Assembly: GCF_000308415.1 (NCBI RefSeq)
Contig: NZ_BAFS01000081.1
Coordinates: 1-38,482 of the forward strand
Source of the DNA: Nocardia asiatica NBRC 100129
GTDB taxonomy: Bacteria; Actinomycetota; Actinomycetes; Mycobacteriales; Mycobacteriaceae
DNA: 38,482 nucleotides
Direction: 5' to 3'
Within the stretch, counting starts at the first letter, position 1. Every line of letters begins with the position of its first letter. Below, in pieces: positions 7,926 to 15,590 of this stretch. The notes beneath the pieces were generated by a model. The model made no database searches, was not told the origin of the DNA, and worked only from the letters and a program-made list of their open reading frames with translations. Position numbers and translations under genes: made by a program.

Positions 7926-8600
7926 ATGACCGACACCGTCCGCCCGGACCGGCCGCATCCCACCGATCAGCGCTTGGCCAAAGGCGCCAGGGCGCGGGCG
8001 TCGATCGCCCGCCGCGCCGCCGAGGTGGCGTCCGTCGAAGGGCTCGGCGGTCTCAGCATCGGCCGATTGGCCACCGATCTCGGTCTCAGCAAAAGCGGCA
8101 TCGCGACCCTCTTCGGCAGCAAGGAGGGCTTGCAGCTCGCGGCGGTGAAATCCGCGCGGCAAGTGTTCATCGACGCGGTCATCACGCCGAGTCTGAGCGA
8201 GCCCGCCGGGCTACCGCGCCTGCGCGCCCTGGTCGAGCGCTGGTTCGACCAGGTGATCCATCCGGCATTTCCCGGCGGATGCTTCCGCGTCGCGACCCTC
8301 GCCGAGTTCGACAGCAAGCCGGGGCCGGTGCGCGACGCCATCGCCGAGGATCGCCGGGACTGGCTGACCTTTCTGGTGGAGGAGATCCGCCGCGCTCAGG
8401 ACCAGGGTCATCTCGGTGGCCGCGCCCCCGATGCGGTCGCATTCGAACTCGACGCGGTGATCGCCGCGGCGCACACCGCCCGCCAGATGGGCGACGAGTG
8501 GGGGGTCGCCACCGCCCGCGCCGTCGTCACGGGTCTGCTCGGGTCGGCCGTCGACCCGGTCGCCGAGCGCGGCGCCGACTCCGGCGGCGAGGTCCGATAG
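7926..8600 (+). CDS. TetR/AcrR-family transcriptional regulator of the MFS operon
   Basis: 224 residues. The N-terminal TetR DNA-binding domain covers about 20-65, with the helix-turn-helix in 'LSIGRLATDLGLSKSGIATLF' followed by the GSKEGL stretch. The C-terminal helical ligand domain contains 'FPGGCFRVATLAEFDSKPG', seen in a TetR subgroup that senses hydrophobic or electrophilic compounds; Cys in GGCF could be reactive, but that is speculative. The ATG is preceded by GGAG about ten bases upstream. It diverges from the MFS exporter across a ~100-bp region with two palindromes, so it is probably an autoregulated repressor of that pump. Confidence 0.9.
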   Translation: MTDTVRPDRPHPTDQRLAKGARARASIARRAAEVASVEGLGGLSIGRLATDLGLSKSGIATLFGSKEGLQLAAVKSARQVFIDAVITPSLSEPAGLPRLRALVERWFDQVIHPAFPGGCFRVATLAEFDSKPGPVRDAIAEDRRDWLTFLVEEIRRAQDQGHLGGRAPDAVAFELDAVIAAAHTARQMGDEWGVATARAVVTGLLGSAVDPVAERGADSGGEVR

Positions 8601-8790
8601 CGTGGCGAGCAGCATCCGTTGACCAGGGAATTCGGGTAGGAGCCCGCAATCGGGGCAGTTCGACGCCGTCGGCGTCCACGAGGTGCGGCCGGTCGGCGTG
8701 ATCTCGGGCCTTTCGAGCAGCACCGTGATCGTCGGCCACGGCGCGTGCTCAGCAGGACCGACTCTGCGAGCGCGGGAGGGGAACCCGCGG

Positions 8791-9654
8791 TCAGGCCGAG
8801 AGGGCGCGTGTCTCCTCGACAGCCGCGTGATAGCGATCCAGGACGACCTCGGTGAGCGCCGGATGCGCGCCGAGCACGTCGGCGTGGATCGCCTCCGGCG
8901 CCGCGTGGGCCAGGCGATCGGTCAGCAGGCCTGGTGCCAGGAACCACGGGGCCACCAGCACATGGTCGGCGCCGCGGGCACGCAGCCGGGAGATCGCCAC
9001 GCGCAGTGAGGGTTCGGTGGTCGCGAAGCAGATCTCGGTGCACCAGCCGGTGCGGGCGGCGAGCCGGGTGGCCACCTCGGCGGTTCTGGTGTTGGCCGCT
9101 GCCGACGACGAGCCGACCGCCGCGACCGCGACGCCGACGCGCCGATCCGCCGGAGCACGCACGGCGGAGGCGGCGAGCACACGGTCGCGCAGCGCACTGA
9201 TCAGCCCGGCATCGGCGCCGAGCACATCGGCCTGGGTGAGGCGCAGTCCGGGCCGGCGGGCGCGCGCCGCGGCGAGCAGGCCGGGCAGGTCCACCCTGGC
9301 GTGGAAGGCGCTGCCGAGCAGCAGCGGTGTCACCACGGCGTGCGTGTGTCCGTCGGCGGCGACGGCGTCCACGACCTGTTCGACCGACGGGGCGGTGAGA
9401 TCGAGGAACGCCGTCCGGACGTCGAGATCGGGCCGCGCGGCCGCGACGGCGCCGACCACCTCCGCGACGGTCGCCGCCGATCGCGGATCACGACTGCCGT
9501 GGGCTACGGCGATCAACGCGGGCGGCCGCGCCGCGTGCTCGCCGAGCGCGGCCCCGCGATGACCGACCCCGGCTGTCGCGGAGCCCGAGCGACTCGCCGG
9601 GGCGCTCGCGCGCAGGACCGGCCGGGTGCCGGAAAGGGCTCGCGACACGGCCAT
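8791..9654 (-). CDS. Sirohydrochlorin ferrochelatase (CbiX/SirB type)
   Basis: 287 residues with two tandem CbiX half-domains. The first starts at 'LIAVAHGSRDPRS' with metal-binding H52; the second spans about 170-280 ('GADHVLVAPWFLAPGLLTDR'). It should insert Fe2+ into sirohydrochlorin to give siroheme, the cofactor of the sulfite reductase encoded at the head of the operon. In mycobacteria a ferrochelatase of this kind also sits with nirA and cysH (from memory). The first ~45 residues are Ala/Ser/Arg-rich and match no domain. Its ATG is one base after the cysN stop, indicating translational coupling. The annotated N-terminus may be too long, but no better ribosome site stands out. Confidence 0.88.
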   Translation of the reverse strand: MAVSRALSGTRPVLRASAPASRSGSATAGVGHRGAALGEHAARPPALIAVAHGSRDPRSAATVAEVVGAVAAARPDLDVRTAFLDLTAPSVEQVVDAVAADGHTHAVVTPLLLGSAFHARVDLPGLLAAARARRPGLRLTQADVLGADAGLISALRDRVLAASAVRAPADRRVGVAVAAVGSSSAAANTRTAEVATRLAARTGWCTEICFATTEPSLRVAISRLRARGADHVLVAPWFLAPGLLTDRLAHAAPEAIHADVLGAHPALTEVVLDRYHAAVEETRALSA

Positions 9655-9655
9655 G

Positions 9656-10951
9656 TCAGGCTCCGGTGCCGACCTCGACGGCGGTCAGCACGTCGCCCAC
9701 CAGACCGGCCGCCAGCGTGTTGCCACCGGCCGGGTCGATCAGCAGGAAACTGCCGGTGTGCCGGTTCACCCGGTAGTCGTCGGCCGCGATCGGCTCGGCG
9801 ACCCGCACCGAAATACGCCCGATGTCGTTGAGCTCCAGCGCCTCCGGGTTCGGATCGGCCGCCAGGCGCTGCTCGTCGAAGCGCTCCAGCAGCGCGCCGA
9901 CGATCGCCTGGGTGGTCCGGGTGCCGTGCTTGAGCAGCAAGCGCGCGCCGGGCCGCAGCGGCTTGTCGCCCAGCCAGCACACGGTGGCGTCGAAGGAATC
10001 CACCGGCTCCGGCGCGTCGGCGGCCGAGGCGATGATGTCGCCGCGGGAGACGTCGACGTCGTCGGCCAGGATCAAGGTGACGCTGCGCCCGGTCTGCGCC
10101 ACCGCGAGCTCGCCGTCGGGGGTGTCGATCCGCTCGACGGTCGTGCGGACACCCGAGGGCAGTACCACGACCTCGTCACCGGGAGCCGCCGCGCCCGCCG
10201 CGATCTGCCCGGCGTAACCCCGGTAGTCCGGGTGTTCGGGGGTACGCGGCCGGATCACGTACTGCACCGGGAACCGCAGGCCCAGCGCGTGATCGCCGGT
10301 GCTGTCGGCGTCCACCGGCACCGACTCCAGGTGCTCGATCAGCGAGGGGCCGTCGTAGTAAGGAGTGTTGTCCGACCGGGTGGCGATGTTGTCGCCGTGC
10401 AGCGCCGAGACCGGGATCTCCAGCACGTCCTCGCTCGACCAGCCCAGGGTGCTGGTGAGTTCGCCGAACTCCGCGGAAATGGCGGCGAACACGCCGGCCG
10501 CGTCGTCCACCAGATCGATCTTGTTCACCGCGAGCACCAGTTTCGGCACGCCGAGCAGCGCGAGGACGGCGGCATGCCTGCGGGTCTGCTCGATGACGCC
10601 CTTGCGCGCGTCGACGAGCAGGATCACCAGCTGCGCGGTGGACGCGCCCGAGACGGTGTTACGGGTGTACTGCACGTGCCCGGGGGTGTCCGCGAGCACG
10701 AAAGAGCGGCGCGGAGTGGCGAAATAGCGGTAGGCGACATCGATGGTGATGCCCTGTTCGCGTTCCGCGCGCAACCCGTCCACGAGCAGCGAGAGATCCG
10801 GGGTGGCCAGACCTTTGTCCACCGACGCGCGGGTGACGGCGTCGATCTGATCGGCCAGAACGGATTTGGTGTCGTAGAGCAGGCGTCCGACCAGAGTGGA
10901 CTTGCCGTCGTCGACAGAACCGGCGGTGGCCAGCCTCAATAGGTCGGACAT
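9656..10951 (-). CDS. cysN: Sulfate adenylyltransferase subunit 1, GTPase
   Basis: 431 residues. The translational-GTPase domain has G1 GSVDDGKST near the N-terminus, G3 DTPGH and G4 NKID, followed by two beta-barrel domains. With CysD it makes APS from ATP and sulfate, GTP hydrolysis driving the unfavourable reaction. The protein stops after the CysN domains: the APS kinase (CysC) domain fused to the M. tuberculosis protein is absent. This fits direct use of APS by the 4Fe-4S CysH in the same operon. The start is an ATG one base after the cysD stop; an upstream extension of the frame reads through cysD. Confidence 0.95.
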   Translation of the reverse strand: MSDLLRLATAGSVDDGKSTLVGRLLYDTKSVLADQIDAVTRASVDKGLATPDLSLLVDGLRAEREQGITIDVAYRYFATPRRSFVLADTPGHVQYTRNTVSGASTAQLVILLVDARKGVIEQTRRHAAVLALLGVPKLVLAVNKIDLVDDAAGVFAAISAEFGELTSTLGWSSEDVLEIPVSALHGDNIATRSDNTPYYDGPSLIEHLESVPVDADSTGDHALGLRFPVQYVIRPRTPEHPDYRGYAGQIAAGAAAPGDEVVVLPSGVRTTVERIDTPDGELAVAQTGRSVTLILADDVDVSRGDIIASAADAPEPVDSFDATVCWLGDKPLRPGARLLLKHGTRTTQAIVGALLERFDEQRLAADPNPEALELNDIGRISVRVAEPIAADDYRVNRHTGSFLLIDPAGGNTLAAGLVGDVLTAVEVGTGA

Positions 10952-10952
10952 G

Positions 10953-11879
10953 TCAGAAATAACCCTCTCGTTTTCGGTCTTCCATCGCGGCTTCGGAAAC
11001 CCGGTCGTCACCACGGGTCGCGCCGCGCTCGGTCAGTCGGGACGCGGCGACCTCGGCGAGGATCGCCGCGTTGTCGGCGGCGTCGGAGAGAATCGCGCCG
11101 GTGGAGGACCCGTCGCCCACGGTGCGGTAACGCACCGACCGGGTCTCGAGCACCTCGCCGTCGCGCGGGCCGCCCCACACGCCGGGCGTCATCCACATGC
11201 CGTCACGCAGGTACACCGGACGCTCGTGCGCGTAGTAGATGCTCGCCAGATCGATGTCCTCGCGCGCGATATAGCGCCAGATGTCCAGCTCGGTCCAGTT
11301 GCTCAGCGGGAACACGCGCACGTGCTCGCCCGGCGCGTGGCGCCCGTTGTAGAGATTCCACAGCTCGGGACGCTGCCGCTTCGGGTCCCACTGGCCGAAA
11401 GCGTTGCGCAGCGAGAAGATCCGCTCCTTGGCGCGCGACCGCTCCTCGTCCCGGCGGCCACCGCCGAAGACGGCGTCGAACCGGTGCTCGCTGATCGCGT
11501 CCAGCAGCGGGACGGTCTGCAGCGGGTTGCGGATTCCGTCGGGGCGCTCGGTGAGCCTGCCGTCGGCCAGGTAGTCCTCCACCTTCGCCACGTGCAGACG
11601 CAGGCCGTAGCGCTCGACGACCTTGTCCCGGAACTCCAGCACTTCGGGCAGGTTGTGCCCGGTGTCCACGTGCAGCAGCGCGAACGGCAGCGGCGCGGGC
11701 CAGAACGCCTTCAGCGCCAGATGCAGCAGCACGGTGGAGTCCTTGCCGCCGGAGAACAGGATCACCGGCCGCTCGAACTCGCCCGCCACCTCCCGGAAGA
11801 TGTGGATCGCCTCGGACTCCAGCGCGGCGAGGGTGTCGAAATCGGTGATCCCGAACGAACGTTGGATGGTTTCGGTCAT
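10953..11879 (-). CDS. cysD: Sulfate adenylyltransferase subunit 2
   Basis: 308 residues of the PP-loop ATP pyrophosphatase superfamily. SGGKDST at residues 43-49 binds the pyrophosphate of ATP, and 'FGGGRRDEERSRAKERI' and 'NWTELDIWRYI' are typical CysD stretches. It is the catalytic subunit that adenylates sulfate to APS, paired with CysN. The ATG overlaps the TGA of an upstream repeat-made mini-ORF by four bases (ATGA). Its AAGGA ribosome site lies inside that repeat, so the 78-bp duplication has shaped the cysD translation start. Confidence 0.96.
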   Translation of the reverse strand: MTETIQRSFGITDFDTLAALESEAIHIFREVAGEFERPVILFSGGKDSTVLLHLALKAFWPAPLPFALLHVDTGHNLPEVLEFRDKVVERYGLRLHVAKVEDYLADGRLTERPDGIRNPLQTVPLLDAISEHRFDAVFGGGRRDEERSRAKERIFSLRNAFGQWDPKRQRPELWNLYNGRHAPGEHVRVFPLSNWTELDIWRYIAREDIDLASIYYAHERPVYLRDGMWMTPGVWGGPRDGEVLETRSVRYRTVGDGSSTGAILSDAADNAAILAEVAASRLTERGATRGDDRVSEAAMEDRKREGYF

Positions 11880-12038
11880 GCTGCGTCCTTCTTCGCATGC
11901 CCGAGGGGCCCTGCGTGGTTACGCGGGCTGCCTCCTCGGGGCCCTGACTCGGTCATGCTGTGTCCCTTTTTCGCATGCCCGAGGGGCCCTGCGTGGTTAC
12001 GCGGGCTGCCTCCTCCGGGCCCTGACTCGGTCATGCTG
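11872..12038 (-). repeat. Tandem 77/78-bp duplication in the cysH-cysD junction
   Basis: TCGGTCATGCTG-like anchors recur at 11872, 11949 and 12027, giving unit lengths of 77 and 78 bp. Between them GCATGCCCGAGGGGCCCTGC and the following GTGGTTACGCGGGCTGCC are repeated almost exactly. Each unit contains self-complementary stretches (GGGCCC, GCGT-GGTT-ACGC, and CCGAGG with CCTCGG), so the RNA can fold. It looks like a REP-type nocardial repeat that duplicated once. I believe similar sequence occurs elsewhere in nocardiae, but that is from memory. Confidence 0.85.
11876..12034 (-). CDS. 52-residue mini-ORF made of two 26-residue repeats, between cysH and cysD
   Basis: The ATG at 12034 overlaps the cysH TGA (ATGA), and its own TGA overlaps the cysD ATG in the same way. 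The frame is two near-identical 26-codon units starting MTESGP(G/R)GGSPRNHAG and ending GPLGHAKK plus three residues. It has no Cys, no membrane segment and no family I recognise. It is unlike corynebacterial CysX, a small ferredoxin-like protein. The second unit carries its own ATG with an AAGGGA upstream. The frame may simply keep ribosomes moving from cysH to cysD over a hairpin-rich duplication; whether the peptide has a function is unknown. Confidence 0.4.
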   Translation of the reverse strand: MTESGPGGGSPRNHAGPLGHAKKGHSMTESGPRGGSPRNHAGPLGHAKKDAA

Positions 12039-12771
12039 TGTGCAACCCGCATTCGGTCTTCGCGAGGCCGGCCCAGCGCCCGCTTCGCGGGTCGGATCCC
12101 GGCTCCGGCTTGCGTGTGCACGGCGCGCAGCCGATCGACGGGTAGCCCTCCTCCACCAGGGGATTGACGAGGATGCCGTGCTTTTCGATGTAGTCCTGCA
12201 TCTCCTCGTCGGACCACGGCGCGATCGGGTTGATCTTCACCAGTCCGAAAGCCTCGTCGAACGAGATCAGCGGCGCGTTCGCCCGGGTCGGCGCCTCCAC
12301 CCGGCGGATGCCGGTCACCCAGGCGTTGTACCCGGCGAGCGACTTCTGCAACGGGACGACCTTGCGCAACCGGCAGCACTCGTTCGGCTCGCGGGCGAAC
12401 AGATCCTTGCCCAGCAGCTGATCCTGTTCTGCCACCGTGTGCTCCGGCCGCACGTTGATCACGTTCACCCCGTACACGGCCTCCACCGCGTCCCGGGTGC
12501 CGATGGTCTCGGCGAAGTGGTAGCCGGTGTCCAGGAACAGCACGTCCACGCCGGCGCGGACGCCCGCGGCCAGGTGCACCAGCACCCCGTCCTGCATGTT
12601 GGAGGCCACGATGTAGTTGGCGCCGAAGGTGTCCTCGGTCCACTGCAGGAGTTCGGTCGCCGAGGCGCCGTCCAATTCGGCGGCGCCGCGCGCGGCGATG
12701 GCGCGGAGCTCGTCCTCGGACAGCTTTTCCACGAGTTCGGTTGTCACAGTTGATCTCCCGTCGACATTCAT
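12031..12771 (-). CDS. cysH: Assimilatory APS reductase (phosphoadenylyl/adenylyl-sulfate reductase)
   Basis: 246 residues. Four cysteines for a 4Fe-4S cluster are present (C132, C133, C215, C218), and the catalytic Cys is C241 in the C-terminal ECGLH motif. The cluster cysteines mark the APS-reducing rather than the PAPS-reducing type, consistent with no APS kinase in the operon. The reaction is APS + reduced thioredoxin to sulfite + AMP. The ATG overlaps the sir TGA (ATGA). At its 3' end the TGA overlaps the mini-ORF ATG. An upstream extension of the frame is a shadow of sir. Confidence 0.95.
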   Translation of the reverse strand: MNVDGRSTVTTELVEKLSEDELRAIAARGAAELDGASATELLQWTEDTFGANYIVASNMQDGVLVHLAAGVRAGVDVLFLDTGYHFAETIGTRDAVEAVYGVNVINVRPEHTVAEQDQLLGKDLFAREPNECCRLRKVVPLQKSLAGYNAWVTGIRRVEAPTRANAPLISFDEAFGLVKINPIAPWSDEEMQDYIEKHGILVNPLVEEGYPSIGCAPCTRKPEPGSDPRSGRWAGLAKTECGLHTA

Positions 12772-14582
12772 CTCAGGTCGGCCTCGTCGGCGCGGACCGC
12801 CCACTGGGCGAACCGTTCGCCGTCGGTGCGCTGCTTGACGAAATTGCGCACCACCCGGTCGATGTAGTCGCCCAGCTCCTGGGTGGTCACCTTGTGCTGG
12901 CGCAGCTTGCGCCCGAAGGCGCTGTCGAAACCGAGGCTGCCGCCCAGGTGAACCTGGAAGCCCTCCACCTGATTCCCGGCGCCGTCGTCGACCAGCTGAC
13001 CCTTGAAGCCGATATCGGCGATCTGCGAGCGGGCGCAGGAGTTCGGGCAGCCGTTGATGTTGACGGTGATCGGCACGTCCAGCTGCGCGTTCAGATCCGC
13101 GAGCCGCTCCTCCAGCTCCGGCACCAGCGCCTGGGACCGCTTGCGCGTCTCGGCGAAGGACAGCTTGCAGAATTCGATGCCGGTGCAGGCCATCAGGTTG
13201 CGCCGCCACAGCGAGGGCCGCGCCTGCAGGCCGAGCGGTTCCAGCTCATCGATCAGCGCGTCGACCTTGTCGTCGGGCACATCGAGCACGATCAGCTTCT
13301 GATACGGGGTGAACCGGATGCGATCGGAGCCGATCCGCTCGACCGCCTCGGCGACCTTGGTCAGGACGGTGCCCGACACCCGGCCCGCGATGGGGGAGAA
13401 GCCGACGGCGTTGAGCCCGTTGCGCAGCCGCTGCACGCCGACGTGGTCGATCGGCTTGGTCGGCTGCTCCGGCGCGGGGCCGTCGATCAGCTTGCGCTTC
13501 AGGTACTCGTCTTCCAGCACCTGGCGGAACTTCTCGATGCCCCAGTCCTTGATCAGGAACTTCAAGCGCGCCTTGGTGCGCAGGCGGCGGTAGCCGTAGT
13601 CGCGGAACACCGAGACGACGGCCTCCCAGACGTCGGGCACCTCCTCCAGCGGCACCCACACGCCCACCCGCTTGGCGAGCATGGGGTTGGTGGACAGGCC
13701 ACCGCCGACCCACAGGTCCAGACCGGGGCCGTGCTCGGGGTGCACGACACCCACGAAAGCCACGTCGTTGATCTCGTGCACCACGTCCTGCTGGCCGGAG
13801 ATCGCGGTCTTGAACTTGCGCGGCAGGTTGGAGTACTCCTTCTTGCCGATGTAGCGGCGCACGATCTCGTCGATCGCGGGGGTGGGGTCGATGATCTCGT
13901 TCAGCGACTCGCCCGCCAGCGGCGATCCCAGCACCACGCGCGGGCAGTCGCCGCACGCCTCGGTGGTCTTCAGGCCGACCGCCTCGATCCGCTTCCAGAT
14001 CTCGGGGACGTTCTCCACCTCGATCCAGTGGTACTGCACGTTCTCGCGATCGGACAGATCGGCGGTGTCGCGGGCGAACTCGGTGGAGATCTGGCCGAGC
14101 GTGCGCAGCTGGGCCACGTTCAGCGCGCCGCCGTCGCAGCGGACGCGCATCATGAAGTACTTGGCCTCGAGCAAGTCGATGTTCTCGTCGCCGGTCCAGG
14201 TGCCGTCGTAGCCCTGCTCGCGCTGGGTGTACAGACCCCACCAGCGGAACCGCCCGCGCAGATCGCCCTTGTCGATGCCGTCGAAGCCGGTCTTGGCGTA
14301 GATGTTCTCGATCCGGGCGCGGACGTTGAGCGGGTTGTCGTCCTTCTTGGACTGCTCGTTCGGGTTCAGCGGCTCGCGGTATCCCAGCGCCCACTGGCCC
14401 TCGGCCTTGCGGCGCACGGGCTTGCCGGTGCGCACGCGCGGTCCCGTGGCCGTCGCCTCCGGGCGCGGGCGGTCCGGGCGGACACGGCGCTCGGAAGCCG
14501 GGCGTTCCGGACGCGCGCGGGGCCCCGGCTGCGATTCGGGCGTGGGCTGATCGGTCGGACCGGCGTCGGTGCTCGACGTCAT
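12768..14582 (-). CDS. sir: Ferredoxin-dependent sulfite reductase (SirA/NirA family)
   Basis: 604 residues. Two ferredoxin-nitrite/sulfite reductase repeats bind siroheme and a 4Fe-4S cluster, with cysteine ligands in ACTGIEFC and NGCPNSC. Tyr118 (WWGLYTQRE) and Cys210 (TEACGDCPR) are 92 residues apart, the same spacing as the Tyr69-Cys161 covalent pair I recall for M. tuberculosis NirA, a sulfite reductase. It reduces sulfite to sulfide with six electrons from ferredoxin. The first ~60 residues are a Pro/Arg-rich low-complexity extension. The start is an ATG with AGGAG seven bases upstream. It is the first enzyme gene of the operon, 125 bp after the leader peptide. Confidence 0.95.
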   Translation of the reverse strand: MTSSTDAGPTDQPTPESQPGPRARPERPASERRVRPDRPRPEATATGPRVRTGKPVRRKAEGQWALGYREPLNPNEQSKKDDNPLNVRARIENIYAKTGFDGIDKGDLRGRFRWWGLYTQREQGYDGTWTGDENIDLLEAKYFMMRVRCDGGALNVAQLRTLGQISTEFARDTADLSDRENVQYHWIEVENVPEIWKRIEAVGLKTTEACGDCPRVVLGSPLAGESLNEIIDPTPAIDEIVRRYIGKKEYSNLPRKFKTAISGQQDVVHEINDVAFVGVVHPEHGPGLDLWVGGGLSTNPMLAKRVGVWVPLEEVPDVWEAVVSVFRDYGYRRLRTKARLKFLIKDWGIEKFRQVLEDEYLKRKLIDGPAPEQPTKPIDHVGVQRLRNGLNAVGFSPIAGRVSGTVLTKVAEAVERIGSDRIRFTPYQKLIVLDVPDDKVDALIDELEPLGLQARPSLWRRNLMACTGIEFCKLSFAETRKRSQALVPELEERLADLNAQLDVPITVNINGCPNSCARSQIADIGFKGQLVDDGAGNQVEGFQVHLGGSLGFDSAFGRKLRQHKVTTQELGDYIDRVVRNFVKQRTDGERFAQWAVRADEADLR

Positions 14583-14707
14583 GGGGTCGCTCCTGCGGGG
14601 TGGGTGGTACATCCTGCTGAGGGCGCGAGGGGCTGACTCACGCCTGCGGTGTCAGCGGGCCGATGAAGTCGGGATCGCCGGGAATCCGGGGATCGGGGCG
14701 CGCTGGG

Positions 14708-14800
14708 CTACCGGAGGGAACTGGGCAGACAGCAGGCGCTGCAGACGCGCTTGTAATCGACGTGGCGCCGTGCCACAAGTCGTACTCCGAAAGCGCGCAT
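14708..14800 (-). CDS. Cysteine-bearing leader peptide of the sir-cysH-cysDN operon
   Basis: A 30-codon ORF: MRAFGVRL, then VARRHVDYKRVCSACC, then LPSSLR and TAG. The RRHVDxxRVCSAxC core matches the pattern of actinobacterial 'putative leader peptides' found upstream of sulfur genes. Three Cys codons (TGC, TGC, TGT) fall near the end, as expected if ribosomes slow there when cysteinyl-tRNA is scarce. An extended -10 (TG-G-CACAAT) ends seven bases before the ATG, so the transcript probably starts at the ATG itself. This resembles the leaderless cysteine-responsive small ORFs described in mycobacteria. It is followed by ~125 bp of GC-rich RNA before sir. The function is inferred from sequence and position. 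Confidence 0.82.
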   Translation of the reverse strand: MRAFGVRLVARRHVDYKRVCSACCLPSSLR

Positions 14801-14807
14801 GCGGCCT

Positions 14808-14816
14808 ATTGTGCCA
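14808..14816 (-). promoter_or_regulatory. Extended -10 promoter element of the sulfur operon
   Basis: On the minus strand TGG-CACAAT reads as TGn plus a -10 hexamer. The last base is at 14808, placing the transcription start at about 14801-14800, on or next to the leader-peptide ATG. No clear -35 is seen at the usual distance, which fits an extended -10 promoter helped by an activator. Confidence 0.55.
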
Positions 14817-14850
14817 TGTCAGCGCGGGCCTTCCGAGCCCGCTTCCGGTA

Positions 14851-14872
14851 TTTCCCCCGATTCGGCGGGAAA
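14851..14872. promoter_or_regulatory. Palindrome TTTCCC-N10-GGGAAA upstream of the sulfur operon promoter
   Basis: Six-base perfect arms (14851-14856 and 14867-14872) with a GC-rich, partly symmetric centre lie about 50-70 bp upstream of the predicted start. This is a typical activator position. The protein that might bind is unknown. Confidence 0.4.
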
Positions 14873-15011
14873 TCCCCTGGACTTCGGACCAGGTTTGTGA
14901 CGGCAGTCATAGTGAGGACGTCGAACGAGGCGGGTGATGCGGCGGATATGCGACTGTGACGCTGCGCACCCCGCTTGACCTCGAGCGCGGTCGAGGTAGC
15001 AGGCTCGGCTC

Positions 15012-15419
15012 ATGAGTAGCACAGTCGCAGGCACCGCCGCCGAGATCGAGGCCGTCCACGCGGTCGTCGCCCGAGTCCAGCACGTCCAGCAGAACGAACT
15101 CGTCGACGAATTCGCCGCGCTGTTCCGCGAGGACGCGATCTGGACCACCGGGCACGGCAAGCGCCTGTTCGGACGGGCCGCCATCGCCGAGTTCACCGCC
15201 CGGGTGCTGCCGGGGTCGAGCGCGCACGGCACCGCGACCTACGAGGTGGAGCACGTCCTGTTCATCCGGCCCGACGTGGCCGCGGTCAAGGTGCGCCAGC
15301 GCTACTTCACTCCGGACGGTGTCCTGGCCAGCGAAGGCAGCCCGATGTACGTGATGTCCAAGGAGGAAGGTCGCTGGCTGCTCACCGCCAACCAGAACAC
15401 CCCCGTGGTGGCGGACTGA
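15012..15419 (+). CDS. SnoaL-like / SgcJ-EcaC family small protein
   Basis: 135 residues with the NTF2/SnoaL cone fold pattern: an N-terminal helix, 'FAALFREDAIWTTGHGKRLFGRAAI', then beta strands ending 'YVMSKEEGRWLLTANQNTPV'. Proteins of this family (SgcJ/EcaC) include small hydrolases, isomerases and proteins of unknown role; no catalytic set is clear. It is divergent from the sulfur operon, with about 210 bp between its ATG and the leader peptide. It probably has its own promoter. No strong ribosome site is visible before the ATG. Confidence 0.8.
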   Translation: MSSTVAGTAAEIEAVHAVVARVQHVQQNELVDEFAALFREDAIWTTGHGKRLFGRAAIAEFTARVLPGSSAHGTATYEVEHVLFIRPDVAAVKVRQRYFTPDGVLASEGSPMYVMSKEEGRWLLTANQNTPVVAD

Positions 15420-15590
15420 AGCTCCGGCCGCCCGCGTTGCCGCCGATAGGTCGTCGGGTTCGGAACCGGCCACCGCGAGGGCGGTGGGTTCGCCGCCGGG
15501 CATGACCGCAACCGGCGATCGGAGGGTCGGGCGAGGGCGCTGCGCAGTCCCGGGCGTCGGTGCGCAATACGGGGCGTTCACACTGGACAT

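Noticed and set aside
8601..8790. Minus-strand reading between tetR and the ferrochelatase gene with 'ITPTGRTSWTPTASNCPDCG'
   Set aside because: It looks somewhat protein-like and has a CPDC, but there is no credible start and the frame continues antisense through tetR. Not supported enough to call; CGCGGG/CCCGCG (8771-8789) here may be a weak terminator.
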